Below, one piece after another: positions 1 to 5,963 of a DNA stretch of 8,891 bases. The stretch comes from Oscillospiraceae bacterium (GTDB taxonomy: Bacteria > Bacillota > Clostridia > Oscillospirales > Ruminococcaceae): contig DNUB01000059.1 in assembly GCA_003508605.1 (NCBI GenBank), positions 7,033 through 15,923 on the forward strand, written 5' to 3'. Under the pieces are notes generated by a model, which saw only the letters and a list, made by a program, of their open reading frames with translations, made no database searches and had not been told where the DNA came from. The position numbers were made by a program, and so were the translations under genes. Position 1 is the stretch's first letter. Each line of letters begins with the position of its first letter.

Positions 1-21
1 GGGGCGTTGCCCCTCATTGAA
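1..21. repeat. Left copy of a 21-bp inverted repeat shared by both window ends
   Basis: The first 21 bases are the exact reverse complement of 8870-8890. The repeat contains its own small hairpin, GGGGC-GTT-GCCCC (1-13). No gene lies in it. Such a repeat at both ends of a contig-like window suggests a dispersed intergenic repeat where an assembly stopped, or a true chromosomal inverted repeat. The sequence alone cannot separate these. Confidence 0.8.
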
Positions 22-106
22 TTTATACATAAAGAATTGCGGATAGATTTTCATAGGTTACCAGCCGACTGAGCAAACAAGACTGTCAAAAATTTATCCA
101 CAATAC

Positions 107-135
107 ATTATACATTATTCGGTTATTTTTTGCAA
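107..135 (-). promoter_or_regulatory. Candidate leftward sigma-A promoter
   Basis: On the minus strand TTGCAA (135-130) is followed after 17 bp by a perfect TATAAT (112-107). The -35 matches 4 of 6 consensus bases. It overlaps the 3' end of the 105-aa gene and would start a transcript near base 100 that leaves the window to the left. No coding start is visible in 1-100, so the target is outside the window. AT-rich sequence can match by chance. Confidence 0.4.
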
Positions 136-440
136 GAGCAATTGCAGTTTTTTTCCTTAAAAAAATCCGAAATAGAGGGGATTTCCCTTTTATATCCGAA
201 AAGCATAAGCTGCCAGTCGGGGACGGACCGTTCAATAACCGCCGAAGCCGCTCCCTCATGCTCCGCATTGTTGAGAGAAGCGCGGCAGACCCCGTCAAAT
301 AGGTACTTGTCCCCACTATACTCCGTAATGCGGAAAACACCGTCAATAATACTGCCCTTCATGGAGGCGGCAGTTTCCCCGTTTTCCTTTGCCTCAAAAA
401 CAATGGGGGGAAGCTCGTAATTTCTTTTTATCTCTACCAT
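123..440 (-). CDS. Small hypothetical protein (105 aa) downstream of rluB
   Basis: I do not recognise this protein. It starts at ATG 440, preceded by AAGGAAGG that overlaps the rluB stop codon (454-452); the genes are 11 bp apart, so translation is probably coupled and the two are cotranscribed. The predicted protein is soluble, with no signal peptide or membrane segment. It looks like short beta strands (residues 12-17, 33-52) followed by a polar C-terminal part, and it ends in a Cys-rich Lys tail, NCNCSCKK, which could bind metal or simply be a divergent end. Antisense open frames over the same stretch lack ribosome sites and are Ser-rich shadows. The coding assignment rests on the ribosome site and operon position, not on homology. 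Confidence 0.6.
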   Translation of the reverse strand: MVEIKRNYELPPIVFEAKENGETAASMKGSIIDGVFRITEYSGDKYLFDGVCRASLNNAEHEGAASAVIERSVPDWQLMLFGYKREIPSISDFFKEKNCNCSCKK

Positions 441-451
441 ATTTCCTTCCT

Positions 452-1204
452 TTACCGTTTTTTCCTTTGGGAAGCTTCGCCCCGTCCGATAGCCGCCCTC
501 AGCGTTCTCATTTCCTCGGCCGTAAGCTCCTTGTATTCGCCCGGCTTAAGCATACCGAGCTTGACGCCGCCTACGCTTGTTCTTTTCAGCCTTGAGACCT
601 CCAGACCCACTGCGCCGCACATTTTTCTTATCTGTCGGTTTTTGCCCTCGGTGATAATAAATTCCAGAACCGTTCTCTCCTGTCCCTCGGTAAGAACGTT
701 TATCGTGCAGGGCTGTGTGATTACGCCCTTGTCAATCTCTATGCCCGCCGCCATTTCCGCCAGCTGCTCCTCGGTTACCTTTGAGGGGACGGTCACACGG
801 TAAACCTTGGCAATATGCTTTCTCGGGTGGGTAATATCGTTGGCAAATGCGCCGTCGTTGGTAAGCAGTATAATACCCTCGCTGTTCTTATCCAGCCGTC
901 CCACGGGATAGACCCTTTCGGGAATACCCTTAAGCAAATCGGTAATAAGCTTTTCCGAATGCGAATCCTCCATGGAGGTAAGGTATCCTCTGGGCTTATA
1001 AAGCTTTATATAGCGCAGCCTTACCGATTTCGTATCAAGTCTTTCCCCCCACACGGTAATGATATCCTTGTCAGGGTCTGCCTTGTCGCCCACCGAAGCC
1101 GTGTGACCGTTTACCTTAACGGCATTTTTTCCAATAAGTTCTTCCGCTTTTCTCCGAGAGCAGAAGCCGCTGTCGGAGATTATTTTTTGCAGTCTCGTTA
1201 TCAT
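452..1204 (-). CDS. rluB: 23S rRNA pseudouridine synthase, RsuA/RluB/RluE family
   Basis: The enzyme isomerises a specific uridine in rRNA to pseudouridine. RluB acts on helix 89 of 23S rRNA near the peptidyl transferase centre. The 250-aa protein has an N-terminal S4 RNA-binding domain (about residues 2-60, with RLQKIISDSGFCSRRKAE and VKVNG), then the catalytic domain with KPRGYLTS (70-77), the active-site loop VGRLDKNSEG (101-110; catalytic Asp105), LLTNDG (113-118) and EGKNRQIRKM (186-195). The length is normal for the family. The ATG at 1204 has AAAGGAA 8 bp upstream. RluB rather than the small-subunit enzyme RsuA is inferred from the Firmicute context: in Bacillus subtilis rluB lies close to scpAB, dacB and spmAB. 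Here it is also near scpAB and a carboxypeptidase, but on the opposite strand and on the other side of an ABC operon. The charged tail (GRGEASQRKKR) is common in Gram-positive members. Confidence 0.93.
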   Translation of the reverse strand: MITRLQKIISDSGFCSRRKAEELIGKNAVKVNGHTASVGDKADPDKDIITVWGERLDTKSVRLRYIKLYKPRGYLTSMEDSHSEKLITDLLKGIPERVYPVGRLDKNSEGIILLTNDGAFANDITHPRKHIAKVYRVTVPSKVTEEQLAEMAAGIEIDKGVITQPCTINVLTEGQERTVLEFIITEGKNRQIRKMCGAVGLEVSRLKRTSVGGVKLGMLKPGEYKELTAEEMRTLRAAIGRGEASQRKKR

Positions 1205-1225
1205 TTTATTTCCTTTTTAATTTGG

Positions 1226-1266
1226 CGGCAATGCCCCGAACCTGTAAAAAGCTCGGGGCTGTGCCG
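1226..1266 (-). promoter_or_regulatory. Hairpin in the rluB leader
   Basis: Arms 1226-1239 and 1253-1266 pair over 14 positions with two central mismatches, leaving a 13-nt loop. It sits 22 bp upstream of the rluB start codon in the rluB transcript direction. No U-run follows it on that strand, so it is not a standard intrinsic terminator there; on the plus strand TTTG follows. It may be a processing or attenuation hairpin, or part of a repeat: its left arm carries GGCAATGCCCCG, which is 11/12 identical to the repeat at the window ends. Confidence 0.5.
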
Positions 1267-1371
1267 TTTGAATAATATTGCAATTATGCTCTATACTGTA
1301 CGTTTTAAATTTGAACCTGCCCGCTTCATAACCTTCACGGTCTATCCTTATGAAGGAACCGACAGCTCCTT

Positions 1372-1400
1372 TCGGGCGTTGATATTCAACATTAGCCCGA
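1372..1400 (-). promoter_or_regulatory. Hairpin directly after the ABC permease gene
   Basis: Read on the minus strand, TCGGGC, a 4-nt bulge, GTTGA, a 3-nt loop, TCAAC and GCCCGA form an 11-bp stem starting immediately after the permease stop codon (1403-1401). No U-run follows, so it may be a 3'-end stabiliser or part of a longer structured leader for rluB rather than a terminator. Between this hairpin and the one at 1226-1266 lies another 8-bp inverted repeat, CTTCATAA/TTATGAAG (1324-1331 and 1348-1355). Confidence 0.45.
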
Positions 1401-2297
1401 TTAAAGCTCCATTTCCTCCCTGCCTCTGTTGTCGATTTTCTTTGCGGAAAAAACAAACAGGGTGACAAAATAGCACAGGATCATAATAAGAACCGTTATT
1501 CCGATGCTGCCCCAAAGATTGAGTGAGTCCGTTTTTTCTCCCATTAAAGCGGTCTGCGCCTGAGAGGTGAGGGTGAAGGGGTGGAACTTATCCGCTCCCA
1601 ATGCGCTGAATAAGGTAGTTAAAATCACATTTCCGCCGTATAAAATAACCACCGACAGACCTGCCTTTGAGGTACATAAGCCTAAGGTGAAGTACACGGT
1701 CGTCATAAATGCGTCAAAAACCGCCACGGACAGGGAAGTGATTGCTACGGCTTTGGGGGCTATGTCGACTCCCGAAAATACCAGAGAGGTCGTTCCGTAG
1801 CTTATCCATACTCCGCAAAAGCCGATTAACGCCATTGCCAAGGGGTAAACAATGAATTTGGGCAAAATATAAAGCTTAGGGGTAAGCCCCGCATTCTGAG
1901 GTATTATCATTGAGCGTTTTTTAAGCTCGCTCCCTGCGGAATACATAGTAACCAGCATGGTGACCAGCATAAGAGTGCTTGTAAGATCGCCCATGGCTCC
2001 CACTATGCTTAGGGGTGCCATATATTCCTCATCGGTCATTGAACCGAAGTCCATATCGGGGGATACCGAAAGGTTTACCGACATATCCGTTTTCATATCA
2101 TTCACATTTTCGCTTATGCTCGGATCATTTTTTCCCGGATCGAGAGTTGCGTCCTCGATAGCGGACATCATAAAGAGAGAAAGCCGCATCAACAGCGGAG
2201 AAACGACGGCAAACATAACCGCCGCCAGAATAATGCCCCACAATCTGAAAGAGCGCGTAAAAAACATCATCTCTTTTTTTATTCCTGTTTTAAGCAT
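1401..2297 (-). CDS. ABC-2 type transporter permease
   Basis: Integral membrane partner of the ATPase encoded just upstream. The 298-aa protein has an N-terminal membrane segment (about 18-42), then an acidic, Met-rich extracytoplasmic stretch (about 45-100), and four or five further hydrophobic segments (about 104-120, 143-165, 182-205, 212-235, 266-290) ending in a short charged cytoplasmic tail. This one-plus-five layout with a large first outer loop is the ABC-2 family pattern. Its ATG (2297) overlaps the ATPase stop by 8 bp, so the two are translationally coupled; AAGGTGG lies about 9 bp upstream. The substrate cannot be told from sequence; homologous pairs in Firmicutes export peptides, antibiotics or act in envelope stress. 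No regulator of the GntR/YtrA type is adjacent. Confidence 0.85.
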   Translation of the reverse strand: MLKTGIKKEMMFFTRSFRLWGIILAAVMFAVVSPLLMRLSLFMMSAIEDATLDPGKNDPSISENVNDMKTDMSVNLSVSPDMDFGSMTDEEYMAPLSIVGAMGDLTSTLMLVTMLVTMYSAGSELKKRSMIIPQNAGLTPKLYILPKFIVYPLAMALIGFCGVWISYGTTSLVFSGVDIAPKAVAITSLSVAVFDAFMTTVYFTLGLCTSKAGLSVVILYGGNVILTTLFSALGADKFHPFTLTSQAQTALMGEKTDSLNLWGSIGITVLIMILCYFVTLFVFSAKKIDNRGREEMEL

Positions 2298-3210
2298 TTT
2301 CGTTCACCACCTTCAAATAAATATCCTCAAGGCTTTCCGTTACCGCCTTTAACTCGGAGGGTACTATGGAATTTTCGCCAAAGGTTTTCATTAAAAGCCC
2401 TGCCGCCTGCTCAAGCTGATTGGTTCTCACCACAAAAAATCCAGTGTTTTCGTAAAAATCCACCTTTTCAATCAGGGGGTTTTCTTCCAGAGCTTTAATA
2501 AGCTTAACCGATCTTTCGTCGGCGTTAAACAGCTTTACCTCAATTTCGGGCTTGGCGTAGCTCATAAGCACGTCGCTGATTTTTCCTTCAATCACCATTT
2601 TTCCGTTTTTAAGTATTCCGATACTTCCCGCAACCTTTTCCACGTCCGAAAGAATATGTGTGCAAAGGATAATGGTACAGCCCGTATCGGAAAGGGTGCG
2701 GATAATGTTCATGACGTCCGCTCTTCCCTCGGGGTCAAGGGCGGAGGTAGGCTCGTCAAGCACCAAAATCTGCGGGTGGTCGAATATGATAGCCCCAATA
2801 CCCATTCTCTGATTCATTCCTCTTGAATAGCCCTTTATAACACGCCTGCCTCCCTCGCGCATGCCTATGATTTCCATAACCTCGTCGATGCGCTTGTCAA
2901 TATCTCCCTCATAATGACAGCAGGCAGCTATATATTTAAGATACTCATAGCCGTTCATATAGTTAAACAGCGAGGGCGTTTCGGGAAGATAGCCGATCTT
3001 GATTTTTTCATTATCACTGTTCCCGTCGCCTAAAATAATATCTCCGCCGTCCTTTGGAATTACGTTGCAGAGAATATTCATGGTAGTGGTTTTTCCGCAG
3101 CCGTTTTTCCCCAAAAAGCCGTAAACCTCGCCGTCGGGCACATTCATGTCAAGCCCGTCCAGCACGCGAAATCTTTTGTAGCTTTTCTGCAAATTACGAA
3201 TTGTGACCAT
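2290..3210 (-). CDS. ABC transporter ATP-binding protein (ABC-2 exporter type)
   Basis: The ATPase powers the partner permease. Taking the ATG at 3210 gives 306 aa. Walker A is GKNGCGKTT (about 34-42), the signature is the variant YSRGMNQR (about 128-135) typical of ABC-2/drug-exporter ATPases in place of LSGGQ, Walker B is ILVLDEP (about 148-154), and the switch His is in CTHIL (about 185). About 85 residues after the nucleotide-binding domain form the accessory C-terminal domain usual in this subgroup. An in-frame GTG at 3219 is also possible, but it has AAAGG only 4 bp away, whereas the ATG has AAGGTG at good spacing and gives the family-like start MVTIRNLQKSY. It is first in a minus-strand operon with a near-consensus promoter at 3263-3291, so it is probably well expressed. 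Confidence 0.9.
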   Translation of the reverse strand: MVTIRNLQKSYKRFRVLDGLDMNVPDGEVYGFLGKNGCGKTTTMNILCNVIPKDGGDIILGDGNSDNEKIKIGYLPETPSLFNYMNGYEYLKYIAACCHYEGDIDKRIDEVMEIIGMREGGRRVIKGYSRGMNQRMGIGAIIFDHPQILVLDEPTSALDPEGRADVMNIIRTLSDTGCTIILCTHILSDVEKVAGSIGILKNGKMVIEGKISDVLMSYAKPEIEVKLFNADERSVKLIKALEENPLIEKVDFYENTGFFVVRTNQLEQAAGLLMKTFGENSIVPSELKAVTESLEDIYLKVVNENA

Positions 3211-3262
3211 AATCTGCACCTTACCTTTCTGATTTTTCTTTTGCGAAATTTATGTTATTGAT

Positions 3263-3291
3263 ATTGTAGCACAAGGGATAGGTATTGTCAA
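3263..3291 (-). promoter_or_regulatory. Near-consensus sigma-A promoter of the ABC operon
   Basis: On the minus strand the -35 is a perfect TTGACA (3291-3286), the spacer is 17 bp, and the -10 is TACAAT (3268-3263) with an extended TG one base upstream. Transcription would begin near 3256, giving a leader of about 45 nt before the ATPase start. No clear operator palindrome overlaps it. Confidence 0.85.
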
Positions 3292-3488
3292 TAGAATTTA
3301 CTGAATATGGTTATATTGAATAAATTTGTTGAAGGAAAATTATGGAGAATGTAACAATTTTATTGTGGAGGTGGTTTTGGGAGGGTAAATGTGTTTTTGT
3401 GGGAATGTCAAATGGTAAATAATCCTTACCTAAGTATGGTTTTTATCTAATGCCGGTTTAAAATAAAACGTGCATTTCCCTCTTCCCC

Positions 3489-3517
3489 TTGCTAAATCCC
3501 AAAAAAAGTAGTATAAT
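3489..3517 (+). promoter_or_regulatory. Sigma-A promoter of the site-2 protease/scp cluster
   Basis: TTGCTA (3489-3494), a 17-bp spacer and a perfect TATAAT (3512-3517) predict a start near 3524 and a leader of about 75 nt before the protease gene. The -35 matches 4 of 6 bases. It may drive scpA and scpB as well, since no terminator is visible between them. Confidence 0.7.
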
Positions 3518-3599
3518 ATATAATTAGAAAATTATACCTATTCAAGGCAGCGCAGAAAAGAAAGCCGCCAATAAGAAAAACAACCGCAACGGAGATAAT

Positions 3600-4295
3600 A
3601 TGATAGACATACTTACATCGGGAGCAAGTGCTCAATATATAATCGTATGGGTTTTTGTCTTTTTAATTGTAATGCTCGTATCGCTTCCTTTACACGAATA
3701 CGCCCATGGAGCGACCGCAAAGCTTTTGGGCGATGATACCGCAGAAAACAGCGGCAGACTCACCCTTAATCCTCTTGCCCACTTGGACGGCATGGGTACG
3801 CTTGCCATGCTGCTTTTCGGAATAGGCTGGGCAAGACCTATGCCCATAAACCCTTCAAAATGCACTAAAGTGAAGCCTAAAGCCGCTATGGCCATTACCG
3901 CCCTTGCAGGACCTGTAACCAACCTTATTTTGGGTTTTATATCGGTGGTTATCATGCAGCTTATCTTTTATGCCAATTACGATATCCTGATGTCGGGAAA
4001 GGAATCCTTGGAGCTGTATCTGCTTTATGCTGCCGAATCGGTGGCGGATATAAATATTTACCTTGCGGTGTTTAACCTGCTGCCTATTCCGCCCTTTGAC
4101 GGTTCAAGGATTTTTCTGTCCTTTCTGCCCACCAAGCTTTATTTCAAGGTAATGAAATACGAAAGGATCATTATGGGAATAATTATGATCCTGCTGCTTT
4201 TCGGCATACTTTCCCTGCCGCTGCGATTTCTGTCAAATGCGATAATGGACGGAATGCTTTATATAACGGGTTTTATTAAAAATTTCTTTTTCTGA
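3600..4295 (+). CDS. Site-2 protease family membrane metalloprotease (peptidase M50B)
   Basis: An intramembrane zinc protease that would cleave substrates within the bilayer; its natural substrate is unknown. The 231-aa protein shows the zinc motif HEYAH (residues 32-36, catalytic Glu33) in the first long hydrophobic segment (about 13-31). It also has NPLAHLDGMGTL (57-68), AGPVTNLIL (103-111), and the third zinc ligand Asp167 in NLLPIPPFDGSR (159-170). There are four to six membrane segments and no PDZ or CBS domain, the minimal YwhC-like form. The ATG at 3600 has GGAG 5 bp upstream. A gene of this type commonly precedes scpA in Clostridia. It differs from SpoIVFB in lacking a CBS domain and from RseP/RasP in lacking a PDZ domain. 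Confidence 0.93.
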   Translation: MIDILTSGASAQYIIVWVFVFLIVMLVSLPLHEYAHGATAKLLGDDTAENSGRLTLNPLAHLDGMGTLAMLLFGIGWARPMPINPSKCTKVKPKAAMAITALAGPVTNLILGFISVVIMQLIFYANYDILMSGKESLELYLLYAAESVADINIYLAVFNLLPIPPFDGSRIFLSFLPTKLYFKVMKYERIIMGIIMILLLFGILSLPLRFLSNAIMDGMLYITGFIKNFFF

Positions 4296-4342
4296 TATTA
4301 AAGGAAATGCACCGTAAAGTAAAGTTATTGCTTTATACTCAA

Positions 4343-4409
4343 TCCGTTTTTAATAGCTTAATGCCTTTGTATAAAACGGAAGCTTCCGGGCACCGACAAG
4401 GGCTCGGAA
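4343..4409 (+). promoter_or_regulatory. Two hairpins in the leader between the protease gene and scpA
   Basis: TCCGTTTT (4343-4350) pairs with AAAACGGA (4373-4380) around a 22-nt loop. It is followed at once by an 8-bp stem, 4384-4391 with 4402-4409 (one G-T pair, 10-nt loop). Neither has a U-run, so neither looks like a terminator. They may modulate expression or stability of the downstream scpA message. A lone TATACT (4334-4339) has no matching -35. Confidence 0.35.
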
Positions 4410-4452
4410 TAAAAGGGCATAACCGAAAAGGAAGGGAGGGAACGGCGTTCTT

Positions 4453-5235
4453 ATGACTGAAACCATCGAAAAAGCCGAAAGCGGCGAGGATATGGAAGCC
4501 GCAGAGAAATTTAATAACGAATCGGAAGCGGCACGCCTTCACCCCGTCCCCGATTTTAAGCTGCCCGTTTTTGAAGGACCGTTGGATCTTATGCTTACCC
4601 TTATTCAAAAGCATAAGCTGAATATAAGAGATATCGAGATTTCCGTTCTTTTGGAGCAGTTTCTGTTGTATCTTGACCAAATGCAGCAGGCCGACATCGA
4701 GGTGGCGGGAGAATTTATGGAAATGGCCGCCCACCTTATTTTGATAAAGTCCTCCGCATTGCTGCCAAAGCATGAAGCCGAACAGCTTAAAAAGGAATTG
4801 GAGGGTGCTCTTATAGAATACGCTATGGCAAAGGCGATTGCGGAAAAGCTGAAAACTCAGTGGACAGGCTCGGATATTTTTGTAAGAGAGCCGATGAATA
4901 TTCCCATCGACACCGAATACCGCCGCAGACATGACGTATTTGAGCTTTACGGAGCCGTTGCAGCCATGACGGAGAGAATAAGGGTGGCTAAATTTAACTC
5001 CCGTCCTCTTTCTCTTAAGCCTGTTGTGGCAAAAAGCTATGTAAGCGTATTCACCAAGGTGGTATATGTTCTTAAGAGAATCAGCAAGGCTGAAAAAATA
5101 GAAGTAAGGGCCCTTTACAAGGGACAAACCCGTTCGGAGCAGGTGGCGACCTTTCTTGCTCTTTTGGAGCTGTCCAAGCATGGAAGAGTAAGCTTTTCCG
5201 AGGACAACAGCTATCTGTTCAAAAGCCCCGCTTAA
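4453..5235 (+). CDS. scpA: Segregation and condensation protein A (kleisin)
   Basis: ScpA bridges the two heads of the SMC dimer and binds ScpB, forming the condensin that organises and segregates the nucleoid. The 260-aa protein carries the family hallmark FEGPLDLML (40-48) after an acidic non-conserved N-terminal extension of about 34 residues. A long helical region follows, with EFMEMAAHLILIKSSALLP (87-105), which contacts the SMC neck. A C-terminal winged helix ends in TRSEQVATFLALLELSKHGRVSF (226-248), which binds the SMC cap. The length is typical. The ATG at 4453 is 12 bp from GGGAGGG, rather far. An internal ATG at codon 14 would still leave the conserved core intact, so the start is not certain. 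A 13-bp palindrome (5228-5240) covers the stop codon. scpB follows after 39 bp. Confidence 0.95.
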   Translation: MTETIEKAESGEDMEAAEKFNNESEAARLHPVPDFKLPVFEGPLDLMLTLIQKHKLNIRDIEISVLLEQFLLYLDQMQQADIEVAGEFMEMAAHLILIKSSALLPKHEAEQLKKELEGALIEYAMAKAIAEKLKTQWTGSDIFVREPMNIPIDTEYRRRHDVFELYGAVAAMTERIRVAKFNSRPLSLKPVVAKSYVSVFTKVVYVLKRISKAEKIEVRALYKGQTRSEQVATFLALLELSKHGRVSFSEDNSYLFKSPA

Positions 5236-5274
5236 AGCGGCTCGGCTTAATATCCCCCTTTGAAAGGATTTTTT

Positions 5275-5880
5275 ATGGAGCTTAACGAGGGAATTGCCGT
5301 TATTGAGGCAATTATGTTTGCTTACGGAGAACCGATAAGCATAGACAGACTGGCGGAAGCCTCGCAGATCGACAGAGATACCACCGCAAAGCTGGTAAGT
5401 CAGCTTGAAAGACGCTATAACGTTCAGGGCAGCGGACTGCGCATAATAAGACTTGACAACACCTTTCAGATATCCACCCGGCCCGAGGCTGCACCCTATA
5501 TTAAGGCGGCGTTGGACAATTACCGGCAGACTCCCCTGTCTCAGGCGGCTATGGAGTGCCTTGCGATTATCGCCTACAACCAGCCTGTAACAAAGGGCTT
5601 TGTGGAGCAGATCAGAGGTATAGACAGCAGCAGTGTTGTCAACACTTTAGCTGACAGAGGCTTGGTTGAAGAGGCGGGACGGCTGGAGCTGCCCGGCAGA
5701 CCCGTGGCATACCGCACCACGGATACGTTTTTACGCTGCTTCGGTATAGCAAGCCTGGCGGATCTTCCGCCGCTGCCTACGGCGGAGGGACAGATGAGCC
5801 TGGATGAAATGGATCAGCAGGAAATCGACAGCTTCGGAGAACAGCTGGCGGGACAGGTTAATATTGACGGCGAGGAATGA
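5275..5880 (+). CDS. scpB: Segregation and condensation protein B
   Basis: ScpB is the dimeric winged-helix (kite) subunit that binds ScpA in the SMC-ScpAB complex. The protein is 201 aa from ATG 5275. Two winged-helix domains are visible: the first at about 3-80 (EAIMFAYGEPISIDRLAE) and the second at about 88-155, with the diagnostic stretch LSQAAMECLAIIAYNQPVTK (88-107), EQIRGIDSSSVVNTLADRGL (111-130), GRLELPGRPVAY (135-146), FLRCFGI (152-158) and DLPPL (163-167). A short acidic tail (170-201) is not conserved. An in-frame TTG at 5260 exists, but AAAGGA sits 6 bp before the ATG, so the ATG is preferred. It is cotranscribed with scpA. Confidence 0.95.
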   Translation: MELNEGIAVIEAIMFAYGEPISIDRLAEASQIDRDTTAKLVSQLERRYNVQGSGLRIIRLDNTFQISTRPEAAPYIKAALDNYRQTPLSQAAMECLAIIAYNQPVTKGFVEQIRGIDSSSVVNTLADRGLVEEAGRLELPGRPVAYRTTDTFLRCFGIASLADLPPLPTAEGQMSLDEMDQQEIDSFGEQLAGQVNIDGEE

Positions 5881-5963
5881 CGGTTTTAACGCACGGGATT
5901 TGACGGTTTATTTTTTGAAAAGGGCTTGCGGGGCTGACACAGCAATTTGAAAGGGGGGCGGAA

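Larger units (their letters stand above)
3220..3599. other. Divergent intergenic region between the ABC operon and the scp cluster
   Basis: This 380-bp AT-rich stretch holds two outward promoters (3263-3291 minus, 3489-3517 plus). The middle (about 3295-3480) contains no convincing gene. A 26-codon frame at 3342-3422 on the plus strand has a GAAGGA site but a Trp-rich low-information product. A short inverted repeat, GGTAA/TTACC (3414-3418 and 3426-3430), is a weak operator candidate. I see no tRNA, riboswitch core or transposon end. Confidence 0.6.

Noticed and set aside
130..150. Hairpin TGCAA/TTGCA followed by T7 on the plus strand as a terminator
   Set aside because: The stem is a weak 5 bp, and no plus-strand transcript is known to reach it.
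130..420. Plus-strand 96-codon frame over the 105-aa gene
   Set aside because: No ribosome site, Ser-rich shadow composition, and the opposite-strand gene has a coupled ribosome site after rluB.
815..1465. 216-codon plus-strand open frame
   Set aside because: Antisense to rluB and its leader; rluB has intact catalytic motifs, so this is a shadow.
4339..5181. 280-codon minus-strand open frame
   Set aside because: It lies wholly antisense to scpA, whose domains are unmistakable, and its translation has no family-like pattern or ribosome site.
5900..5928. TTGACG as a -35 upstream of the DUF2953 gene
   Set aside because: No -10-like hexamer lies 16-18 bp downstream.
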